A stretch of DNA of 9,058 bases from Balneolaceae bacterium (GTDB lineage: Bacteria; Bacteroidota; Rhodothermia; Balneolales; Balneolaceae): assembly GCA_007129085.1 (NCBI GenBank), contig SKWF01000083.1, forward strand, positions 1 to 9,058. The letters are read 5' to 3'. The notes beneath the pieces were generated by a model. It was given only the letters and a program-made list of their open reading frames with translations, made no database searches and had not been told where the DNA came from. Both the position numbers and the translations under genes were made by a program. Below, in pieces: positions 1 through 5,829 of the stretch (the stretch's first letter is position 1; every line of letters starts with the position of its first letter).

Positions 1-136
1 TATATCACAAATGAGCAGTGGCCGTAAAAAAATAGAAAATCCTCACGATGTCGTAGCTGTGGGCGATATCATCAATGTAGAAATTAAAAATATTGATATA
101 GAACGGGGACGAATCGGGCTCTCCCTGGTTTCATAA
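1..136 (+). CDS. S1 RNA-binding domain protein, C-terminal end (partial)
   Basis: This is the 3' end of a plus-strand gene that enters from the left edge. Reading from base 2 gives 44 residues ending at TAA (134-136), starting ISQMSSGRKK. The pattern hxSQMS, then a NPxDVVxVGDxI block, then IDxERxRIGLSL, is the second half of an S1 (OB-fold) RNA-binding domain: the turn before strand 3 followed by the last two strands. Such a domain ends both ribosomal protein S1 homologues and the Tex/YhgF family of transcription accessory proteins. The fragment is too short to choose between them, so no symbol is given. The protein stops directly after the S1 fold, without the basic or low-complexity tail some family members carry. 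I see no clear intrinsic terminator directly after the stop; the REP-like palindrome starts about 64 bases downstream. Confidence 0.8.
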   Translation, partial: ISQMSSGRKKIENPHDVVAVGDIINVEIKNIDIERGRIGLSLVS

Positions 137-199
137 TAAACGTCATCGCGGACGGGTCAGGGTATTATATTTTATGGAAACCTCAACTCGAACACTGTC

Positions 200-221
200 A
201 TGCCGGACTCCGATCCGGCAT
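200..221. repeat. REP-like palindrome
   Basis: Perfect 8-base arms, atgccgga (200-207) and tccggcat (214-221), flank a 6-base loop. The longer unit, running from gtcatgcc into ccggcatctcct (about 197-226), resembles the family of short extragenic palindromes of the gtcatnccgga...tccggnat type that recur in intergenic regions of many genomes. Only one clear copy is in this window, so calling it a repeat rests on resemblance and not on a second copy seen here. Transcribed, it would fold into a stable hairpin and could protect or end the transcript of the S1-domain gene. Confidence 0.55.
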
Positions 222-282
222 CTCCTACCACTGCACTGCTCCTTTTACCAAGCAACGATGCGTCATGAAAATAATTAGTATA

Positions 283-313
283 CCCCGGCTCTCCGTTATC
301 ACTGCGGCCGGGG
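283..313. repeat. GC-rich hairpin in the intergenic region
   Basis: ccccggc (283-289) and gccgggg (307-313) are perfect 7-base inverted arms around a 17-base loop. It lies 62 bases after the REP-like palindrome and has a similar CCGG-rich core. No T tract follows it, so it is not a typical intrinsic terminator on the plus strand. It may be part of the same composite extragenic element, or a degraded copy of it. Confidence 0.35.
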
Positions 314-458
314 AGACTTAAGAAGTCGAAAGCACAATAAGGTATATCAAAACATTGAAATGAATTCACGTACATTTTCATTATTTTTATGAAAGCAAAA
401 GTCTGCCGATAACAATAGTAAAATCAATTATTTGCAACAAACCATTTAATCCAATTCC

Positions 459-1646
459 ATGAGTACATCTACAAACGCACAAGAGATTGAACATAAATAT
501 CACGTTCCGGTTTACCGGCGATATCCCATTACGCTGGAACGTGGCGAAGGATCACTAATTTGGGATACGGACGGTAATGAATACCTGGATATGCTTGCCG
601 GTATTGCCGTAAATAATACAGGGCACTGTCACCCAAACGTAGTAAAAGCGATTCAAGATCAGGCCGAAAAGCTGATTCATCCATCCAACTTTTTTTATAC
701 GGAGATTCAGAGCAAGCTTGCAAAGTTGCTGTCTGATCTATCCGGCCTGGAACGAGTCTTTTTCTGTAATAGCGGTGTTGAAGCTCTTGAAGCAGCACTG
801 AAAATCGCTCGGAAGTATGGCAACAACTCAGGCAAAAAAGGAGATATCATCGCCGTTGAGCGTGGTTTCCACGGCCGATCGATAGCAGCTATTGCACTGG
901 GGAAGCCTAAATATCAGAAAGGATTTCAACCTATTCCCGAGGGATTTAAAACCATTCCTTTTAATGATATTGAGGCGCTTGAAAAAGAGATAAATGACGA
1001 TACCATCGCATTTGCCTGTGAACCGATTCAGGGCGAAGGCGGTATTCATGAAGTGAGCGGTGAATACCTGAAACGTGCCCGTGAGCTTTGTGATAAGCAC
1101 GATGTGCTTCTCATGTTTGATGAAGTTCAGTGCGGAAACGGCCGAACCGGAAAATATTTCGGATTTCAACATCATGATGTGCAACCTGATATCATCGCCA
1201 CGGCAAAAGGTCTTGGCGGAGGATTTCCAATCGGTGCCGTAATGGCAAGCGAAAAAGCAGCCCAGGCGCTTGATTACGGAGACCACGGAACAACGTATGG
1301 CGGTAACCCACTCGCTTGCGCCGCAAGTTATGCAGCGGTTCGTACCATCCTGGATGAAAATTTAATGGATAAGGCCACCGAACAAGGGAAATACCTGATC
1401 AATCAAATCCGTGAGAAAACTGAAGGGTTGGGTGTTGTTAAGGAGATCAGAGGAAAAGGCTTAATGATTGGCGTAGAATTAACTATTCCTGGCAAACCTG
1501 TTGTGTTGGAGATGCTTGAAAATGGAGTCGTATCAAACGTAACGATGGATACTGTCATTCGCCTAGTACCCCCGCTGGTCATTACAAAAACCCAGATCGA
1601 TCACTTTGTGGATGTGTTTGTAAAAGCACTCAAAGCGAATAAATAG
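459..1646 (+). CDS. argD: Acetylornithine aminotransferase (class III, PLP-dependent)
   Basis: The product is a 395-residue fold-type I aminotransferase of class III, the normal length for ArgD. ArgD catalyses the reversible transfer of an amino group between N-acetylornithine and 2-oxoglutarate in arginine synthesis, in the cytoplasm. Visible landmarks: G-S-L-I-W-D-T-D-G-N near 31-40; NSGVEALEAALKIAR at 104-118 (phosphate-binding turn); FHGR at 137-140; EPIQGEGG at 188-195; FDEVQCGNGRTGK at 220-232 with D221, expected to contact the cofactor pyridine nitrogen; ATAKG with K250 as the Schiff-base lysine; and TTYGGNPLACAA at 278-289. The C-terminal VIRLVPPL block (366-373) also fits ArgD. An oddity is Leu110 in NSGVEALEAA, where ArgD proteins usually have Asn. 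A succinylornithine, ornithine or 4-aminobutyrate aminotransferase is the alternative; length and C-terminal motif favour ArgD. No other arg genes are adjacent. The ATG at 459 fits the family start. Confidence 0.85.
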   Translation: MSTSTNAQEIEHKYHVPVYRRYPITLERGEGSLIWDTDGNEYLDMLAGIAVNNTGHCHPNVVKAIQDQAEKLIHPSNFFYTEIQSKLAKLLSDLSGLERVFFCNSGVEALEAALKIARKYGNNSGKKGDIIAVERGFHGRSIAAIALGKPKYQKGFQPIPEGFKTIPFNDIEALEKEINDDTIAFACEPIQGEGGIHEVSGEYLKRARELCDKHDVLLMFDEVQCGNGRTGKYFGFQHHDVQPDIIATAKGLGGGFPIGAVMASEKAAQALDYGDHGTTYGGNPLACAASYAAVRTILDENLMDKATEQGKYLINQIREKTEGLGVVKEIRGKGLMIGVELTIPGKPVVLEMLENGVVSNVTMDTVIRLVPPLVITKTQIDHFVDVFVKALKANK

Positions 1647-1669
1647 TCATAAATTTAGATCTAAAAACT

Positions 1670-1702
1670 AAAAAAGGGACTCCGATTAAGAGTCCCTTTT
1701 TT
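1670..1702. terminator. Bidirectional intrinsic terminator
   Basis: gggactc (1676-1682) and gagtccc (1690-1696) form a perfect 7-base GC-rich stem with a 7-base loop (cgattaa). Six A bases precede it (1670-1675) and six T bases follow it (1697-1702), so the full arms are 13 bases and the element works in either direction. It lies 23 bases after the argD stop and 27 bases beyond the end of the convergent lactonase gene, so it should end both transcripts. Confidence 0.93.
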
Positions 1703-1729
1703 AATATCAGCTATTCTTAAACCAACTTA

Positions 1730-2638
1730 TTACCGCTTCTTATTTCCAATCGTATTTGTCAGGAGCCGGTACACATTATCACTGCCGGTAATAAAAAGTT
1801 CATTCAAATCTTCACCACCCCATTCGAGGTTTGTGATCTGTTCGTCAAATTCAATAAGATGAAGCTGCTCTCCATCCTGATTAAAGATTGTTAATCCATT
1901 AGGCCCAGTGGTAAACAAGTTTCCACGAAGATCTGTAACCATCCCATCTGCTCCTCCCATGGAACTCATCTCACCAACATTTGCAAATAGCTGCGGTGAG
2001 TTTGGCATACCATCTTGTCCTACCTGAAAAATGAGAATATCCCCGGTTTCTGAATCGTTCAAGAAAAATTGTGATTCATCAGACGAAAAAACCAATCCGT
2101 TTGGGAGAGCTAATTCATCATAAATCAATGTTAGTTCCCCTACCGGAGAAAGTTTATAAACACCACTGAAATCAATTTCTCTATCTTCTTCATCAACCCC
2201 AAATGGAGGGTCTGTAAAATAGATATTACCGTTACTGTGCACTGCAATATCGTTGGGGCTGTTTAGCCGATTTCCTTCGTAATTGTCGACAAGAACGGTA
2301 AGTTCGCCATCTTGGTCCAGTTTAGAGACGCTTCCCCGGTGTTGTGCCAAGATAATATTTCCATCCAGATCGGCTTGGATACCGTTTGAATTTCCTGATG
2401 GTTCTAAAAAGACATCCGCTCCACCATCTTCACTCCAGCGGTAGACGGTATTGGCAGGAATATCACTGAAAATCAGAAATCCGTCCGGGTGCCAATATGG
2501 CCCTTCTGTAAACTGGTAATCACCCGTAATTATCTCAGGTTCTTCACCCTCAATTAAAAGTGGTTCAGGATCGTTGTTACAGCCGAAAAGTAGTAGAGTT
2601 CCTGCTGCCAGGAATAGAAATTGTATCAATTTTGCCAT
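1730..2638 (-). CDS. SMP-30/gluconolactonase-family lipoprotein
   Basis: The 302-residue product is a six-bladed beta-propeller of the SMP-30/gluconolactonase/LRE family, which typically hydrolyse sugar lactones with a bound divalent metal. It begins with a lipoprotein signal: a hydrophobic run and a lipobox ending LLFGC with the modified cysteine at 20, so it should be an anchored envelope lipoprotein. Expected metal and active-site residues are present with family spacing: E45 in FTEGPYW, N129 in SPND, N180 in LPNG and D231 in GADG. SPND followed by FTDPPFG (141-147) resembles bacterial gluconolactonase or arabinonolactonase subfamilies more than animal SMP-30. The substrate cannot be read from sequence, and no sugar-catabolic genes are nearby. 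It faces argD across a shared terminator. It lies downstream of dnaJ but behind a probable terminator, so probably has its own promoter in 2639-2690. The ATG is supported by the signal peptide starting right after it. Confidence 0.85.
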   Translation of the reverse strand: MAKLIQFLFLAAGTLLLFGCNNDPEPLLIEGEEPEIITGDYQFTEGPYWHPDGFLIFSDIPANTVYRWSEDGGADVFLEPSGNSNGIQADLDGNIILAQHRGSVSKLDQDGELTVLVDNYEGNRLNSPNDIAVHSNGNIYFTDPPFGVDEEDREIDFSGVYKLSPVGELTLIYDELALPNGLVFSSDESQFFLNDSETGDILIFQVGQDGMPNSPQLFANVGEMSSMGGADGMVTDLRGNLFTTGPNGLTIFNQDGEQLHLIEFDEQITNLEWGGEDLNELFITGSDNVYRLLTNTIGNKKR

Positions 2639-2678
2639 ATAGGTAGTCCGTATAGTTAAAGTTTCGGCGGTAACTTAC

Positions 2679-2719
2679 AAAAAAATCAAGATAAGGCGAC
2701 TTTGAGGTTAAAAGCCGCC
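2679..2719 (-). terminator. Probable dnaJ terminator
   Basis: Read on the minus strand, GGCGGCTTT (2719-2711) can pair with AAAGTCGCC (2703-2695) as a 9-base stem with one G-U wobble and a 7-base loop. It starts 10 bases past the dnaJ stop. The wobble pairs only in minus-strand RNA (it would be an A-C mismatch in plus-strand RNA), which supports the direction. The T-rich stretch is imperfect: TTATCTTGA comes first and the run of seven T bases (2685-2679) begins nine bases after the stem. Efficiency may therefore be partial, with some read-through to the lactonase gene. Confidence 0.55.
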
Positions 2720-2729
2720 ATCATCTCAA

Positions 2730-3914
2730 TTACGCAAATACGTCTTTAATTTTTGAAAAGAATCCTTTTTCGCGCGATTTGGCATTCGCCGGATCAAAAT
2801 GATCTTGTCCGCGAAGGGCTTTAATATGCTTCAGCTCCTCGTCCGAAAGATCTTTTGGAATATAGACGTGCACCTTTATAAACTGGTCTCCACGACCTGA
2901 GTTATTGAGGCCCTGGATACCACGACTTTTCATTCTCAATAGCTTACCGGGCTGTGTTCCGGGCTCTACTTTCACTTTCGCTTTACCTTTCAATGTTGGT
3001 ACTTCCACATTGGTTCCGAGAACGGCATCGGGAATACTAAGATTCAGATCGTAATAGATATCATTACCATCCCGCTCAAAATGTTCGTGCTCTTGTTCTT
3101 CAATCAGCACAATCAAATCGCCAGGTTCTCCACCGCGAACTCCGGCATTCCCCTGTCGGCGAAGCGTGATATAATTCCCTTCAGAAACACCTGCAGGTAT
3201 ATTCATCTTCACCTTCTCTTCGGCTCTAATTCGCCCTTCGCCACGGCAATCATTGCATTTATCTTTTACAATTCGTCCTTCGCCACGGCACTCGGGGCAT
3301 GGCTGAACATTTACAAACTGGCCAAACATTGTTTTTGAAACTTGGCGAACTTCGCCCATCCCATTACAAGTAGAGCATGTTTCAAAATCAGACTCGGTTT
3401 CAGCACCGGTTCCGTTACAGGAGCCACACTTTTTATGTCGTTTTACTTTCAATGTTTTTTCAACACCTTCAGCAATCTCTTCGAGCGTTAGCTCAACTCT
3501 CACTTTCATATCAGAACCGGGCTGACCGGTTCCGCTTCGGCGCCGACTTCTTCTGGATCGGCCTCCAAACGGATCTCCGCCTCCACCACCAAACATATCG
3601 CCGCCGAAAATGTCGCTAAATCGGCTGAAAATATCTTCGAAATCAGCATTACCGAAATCAGAAGCGCCACCGCCTCCAAATCCACCGCCATTCATACCGG
3701 CGTGGCCAAATTGGTCGTATCGCTGCCTTTTTTGAGGGTCACTTAATATTTCGTAGGCTTCCGATGCCTCTTTAAACTTTTTCTCTGCGTTACTATCCCC
3801 TTTGTTTCTATCGGGGTGATACTTCATGGCCAGTTTTCGGTACGCTTTTTTAAGCTCCTTTTCACCGGCACCTTTATCAACTCCAAGTATGTCGTAATAA
3901 TCTCGTTTTGACAT
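2730..3914 (-). CDS. dnaJ: Chaperone protein DnaJ (Hsp40, type I)
   Basis: A complete class I J-protein of 394 residues that delivers unfolded clients to DnaK and stimulates its ATPase in the cytoplasm. Domains in order: J-domain at about 4-70 with the essential HPD at 33-35; Gly/Phe-rich region at about 72-118; a short Arg-rich linker (119-126), followed by a Ser/Gly stretch; a zinc-binding cysteine-rich domain with four CxxCxGxG repeats starting at C163, C180, C206 and C220; then two beta-sandwich client-binding domains to about 355. The C-terminal tail ends in FFSKIKDVFA. All eight zinc ligands are present, so it should be functional. It lies 10 bases downstream of grpE on the same strand, the usual co-chaperone pairing. 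The Arg-rich linker is a minor local feature that I do not recall from the E. coli protein. Confidence 0.97.
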   Translation of the reverse strand: MSKRDYYDILGVDKGAGEKELKKAYRKLAMKYHPDRNKGDSNAEKKFKEASEAYEILSDPQKRQRYDQFGHAGMNGGGFGGGGASDFGNADFEDIFSRFSDIFGGDMFGGGGGDPFGGRSRRSRRRSGTGQPGSDMKVRVELTLEEIAEGVEKTLKVKRHKKCGSCNGTGAETESDFETCSTCNGMGEVRQVSKTMFGQFVNVQPCPECRGEGRIVKDKCNDCRGEGRIRAEEKVKMNIPAGVSEGNYITLRRQGNAGVRGGEPGDLIVLIEEQEHEHFERDGNDIYYDLNLSIPDAVLGTNVEVPTLKGKAKVKVEPGTQPGKLLRMKSRGIQGLNNSGRGDQFIKVHVYIPKDLSDEELKHIKALRGQDHFDPANAKSREKGFFSKIKDVFA

Positions 3915-3924
3915 AAAATATTTT

Positions 3925-4518
3925 TTATTCGCTTACAATTACTTTAGCGTGACGGAGCGTTTTATCTCCAATTCGATACCCGTTTTCGAGTATTTTCAGT
4001 ACAATTTCACTATCTATCGATTCATCTTCTGGTTTTTGCCGAAGCATCGCATCATGCAGATCCACATCAAAAGGCACACCCTCTTCGTCGATACGCTCTA
4101 CGTCGTACTTTTTCAAAACTTCATCGAACTTATCGGCTACTAGTCGTACGCCATCAAGGTAGGTCTTATCAGCATCCGCCTCTTCCATCGCTTTAAGCGT
4201 CCGGAGCAGATCATCATTAATTGGCAAAAACTCTTCGAGAGCAGATTTTCGAGCATTTTCGAACGTTTGAACACGCTCTTTATTCAGTCTTTTGCGCATG
4301 TTATCCATTTCAGCTGTTCGGCGCAGTTGAGCATCCTTCAGACTTTTCACCTCTTCCTCGAGCTCCTGTATTCGCTGATACTGCTCTTCAATCAATGCAT
4401 CTTGTTCGTTCCGCTCTTCGGCGTCACGTTCATTTTCTTCAGTAGGCGCTTCATTTTCGGCATTTTCAGCCGTAACGTCGCCATTTTCATTTAATTCCTT
4501 TTCTTCCTTTTTACTCAT
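3925..4518 (-). CDS. grpE: Nucleotide exchange factor GrpE
   Basis: GrpE releases ADP from DnaK and so resets the chaperone cycle started by DnaJ. With the chosen start it has 197 residues: a highly acidic, low-complexity N-terminus (1-42), a long helical or coiled-coil region that forms the dimer (about 40-100), and the C-terminal beta-domain with the family signature. That signature includes PFDVDLHDAML (149-159) and GYRIGDKTLRHAKVIVS (180-196). An in-frame ATG lies 18 codons upstream (4572), but the extra residues (MKIFAGFAAF...) look unlike GrpE. The MSKKEEK start at 4518 matches the usual charged N-terminus and has an A-rich AAAAGAA just before it, so I chose it. It is followed at 10 bases by dnaJ. 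No hrcA lies upstream and no CIRCE repeat is visible. Confidence 0.95.
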   Translation of the reverse strand: MSKKEEKELNENGDVTAENAENEAPTEENERDAEERNEQDALIEEQYQRIQELEEEVKSLKDAQLRRTAEMDNMRKRLNKERVQTFENARKSALEEFLPINDDLLRTLKAMEEADADKTYLDGVRLVADKFDEVLKKYDVERIDEEGVPFDVDLHDAMLRQKPEDESIDSEIVLKILENGYRIGDKTLRHAKVIVSE

Positions 4519-4661
4519 AATTCTTTTGATATTACAATTTACAAACGCAGCAAAACCTGCGAATATCTTCATCGTTAATATGATTCAGCAAATAACATGC
4601 CAGATACCTATGGAGGTGCATTTAGTGACAATGTTTCCCGAACCCTGAAATTCTGCGGATT

Positions 4662-5042
4662 TTATTCGTCGTAGAAAAACTCAATCATATTACCATCGGG
4701 GTCCGAAGCGAATACAAATCGACCTTTTTTACGGTTAGCAGGACCACTTAGGATGGTAACTTCATTTTCACGCAGATATTTCGCCATCTCATCTACCTGA
4801 TCTTTAGAATCCAGGTAAAACCCGATATGATCAACCCTGAAATCCCGTGAGTTTGGGTCGTAGCTGGTTTCTGCTTCTACAATCACAAGAGTATCTTCTT
4901 TACCAATTTTGTAGACAGCCATACTCTGGCCCATCTTTCGTACAAGTTCAAACCCTAATACCTCACCATAAAACTCTTCAGCTCTCTCTATTTCATTTAC
5001 TCTAATTGTCATGTGGTTGATGCCGGAAGGTTTAAAATCCAT
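4662..5042 (-). CDS. VOC-superfamily (glyoxalase-fold) protein
   Basis: A small 126-residue protein made of two beta-alpha-beta-beta-beta modules, the vicinal oxygen chelate fold shared by glyoxalase I, FosA-type resistance enzymes and extradiol dioxygenases. Candidate metal ligands sit where the fold expects them: H10 (NHMTIRV), E56 (VIVEAE), H72 (VDHIGFY) and E121 (DGNMIEFFY). The closing SDPDGNMIEF (113-122) is a common VOC signature. A full ligand set suggests a metal-dependent enzyme and not a bleomycin-type binding protein, but the substrate is unknown. A detoxification role is only a guess. It is cytoplasmic, with no signal peptide. It is 143 bases upstream of grpE on the same strand with no clear terminator between them, so partial co-transcription is possible. 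It is divergent from rsmI. Confidence 0.8.
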   Translation of the reverse strand: MDFKPSGINHMTIRVNEIERAEEFYGEVLGFELVRKMGQSMAVYKIGKEDTLVIVEAETSYDPNSRDFRVDHIGFYLDSKDQVDEMAKYLRENEVTILSGPANRKKGRFVFASDPDGNMIEFFYDE

Positions 5043-5065
5043 GATTCGATATGTTTTTATAATTT

Positions 5066-5078
5066 TATGATTATCATA
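5066..5078. promoter_or_regulatory. Dyad in the divergent VOC/rsmI promoter region
   Basis: tatgat (5066-5071) and atcata (5073-5078) form a perfect 6-base dyad around a single T in the 103-base gap between the divergent VOC gene and rsmI. A plus-strand tataat (5058-5063) lies just beside it, but no good -35 is at the right distance. It could be overlapping -10 elements or a small operator. The region is AT-rich, so chance is a real alternative. Confidence 0.25.
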
Positions 5079-5145
5079 CTAAAATACGAAGTTTGCCATT
5101 ATCTTTTAAGCAGAATTTAAATTCACTTTTTGACCCCATTTATTC

Positions 5146-5829
5146 GTGTCTACTCTTTTTCTTGTAGCAACACCTATTGGTAATCTATCTGACTTTTCCC
5201 CCAGGGCTGTTGATGTACTCAACTCTGTAGATAAAATTGCCTGCGAGGATACCCGCACATCGGGCAAACTCCTTCAGCACTTTTCAATTGATAAGCCGAA
5301 GTTTTCGTTTCATCTGCACAATGAGCATCACAAAGTTGAGCATCTGATTAATCTGCTCAATGCGGGAGAAAATATCGCCATCATTAGCGATGCAGGAATG
5401 CCCGGTATTTCTGATCCGGGATTTTTAGCCGCGCGGGCCGCCCATCAAAACGGACACACCGTAACCACCATCCCCGGCCCTGATGCCGCCACAACGGCAA
5501 TTGCCGCAAGTGGCCTCCCCAGCGACCGCTACATGTTCGAAGGATTTCTGCCACCAAAAAAAGGGCGCCAAACCCGCATGATGGAGATCGCAGACTCTGA
5601 GGTCACCACAGTGATCTATGTAAGCCCCCATAAACTGGTTCGATTTCTTGATCGGTTCTCCCAATTTTGCGAACCTACCCGTTGGATCTGTATCGCCCGC
5701 GAACTCACCAAAAAATTTGAAGAGGTAGAACGGGGACAGATCGGTGAGATGGCAGAGCGGTGGAAAAAGCGCGATTCCATCAAAGGCGAAATTGTTCTTA
5801 TTATTGCAGGAAAAAATTACAGCGAATAG
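5146..5829 (+). CDS. rsmI: 16S rRNA 2'-O-ribose C1402 methyltransferase RsmI
   Basis: RsmI uses S-adenosylmethionine to 2'-O-methylate C1402 in the decoding centre of 16S rRNA. The 227-residue product shows the tetrapyrrole-methylase-like fold with the RsmI signatures in order: LVATPIGNL (6-14), EDTR (34-37), SDAGMPGISDPG (81-92), PGPDAATTAIAASGLP (110-125), FEGFLPPKK (131-139) and ARELTKKFEEV (184-194). It uses GTG (5146); an in-frame TGA at 5131-5133 excludes an upstream start, and the protein then begins at the conserved STLFLVATPIG, so the start is well supported. It ends right after the methylase core and lacks the C-terminal helical extension of the about 286-residue E. coli protein; shorter forms exist in related bacteria. 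The usual YExPHR motif reads YVSPHK (158-163) here. The stop TAG touches the lnt ATG directly, pointing to co-transcription. Confidence 0.94.
   Translation: MSTLFLVATPIGNLSDFSPRAVDVLNSVDKIACEDTRTSGKLLQHFSIDKPKFSFHLHNEHHKVEHLINLLNAGENIAIISDAGMPGISDPGFLAARAAHQNGHTVTTIPGPDAATTAIAASGLPSDRYMFEGFLPPKKGRQTRMMEIADSEVTTVIYVSPHKLVRFLDRFSQFCEPTRWICIARELTKKFEEVERGQIGEMAERWKKRDSIKGEIVLIIAGKNYSE

Larger units (their letters stand above)
137..458. other. Non-coding intergenic region with repeats
   Basis: This 322-base gap lies between the S1-domain gene and argD. A 69-codon open frame on the minus strand (172-381) has no recognisable family features, and one end of it is simply the translated palindrome at 200-221, so I treat the stretch as non-coding. 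It holds two GC-rich hairpins (200-221 and 283-313). Bases 360-458, just before argD, are AT-rich and should contain the argD promoter, but I cannot pick a convincing -35/-10 pair. A 6-base dyad (tttcat 376-381, atgaaa 389-394) lies there and could be an operator or chance. No Shine-Dalgarno-like purine run precedes the argD ATG, which is common in Bacteroidota. Confidence 0.6.

Noticed and set aside
172..381. A 69-codon open frame on the minus strand in the intergenic gap
   Set aside because: It overlaps both hairpins, translates the REP-like palindrome (GSESGM), has no recognisable domain and no supporting start context; probably fortuitous.
828..1286. Long antisense open frame within argD (152 codons)
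   Set aside because: It is the complement of a conserved PLP-enzyme coding region and shows no domain features of its own.
1654..1665. Perfect 12-base palindrome tttagatctaaa after argD
   Set aside because: Short and AT-rich, right beside a much stronger terminator; no loop for a hairpin and no evidence of a binding site.
2639..2690. Possible sigma-70 promoter (TTGTAA, 16-base spacer, TAACTA) for the lactonase gene
   Set aside because: The match is weak, the leader would be very short, and promoter rules differ in Bacteroidota; not strong enough to list.
4519..4572. Upstream ATG giving an 18-residue longer GrpE
   Set aside because: The extra residues are hydrophobic and unlike the charged GrpE N-terminus; the ATG at 4518 gives the standard MSKKEEK-type beginning.
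4519..4661. CIRCE operator upstream of grpE
   Set aside because: No ttagcactc/gagtgctaa arms are present; the only dyad is 5 bases long and within the leader.
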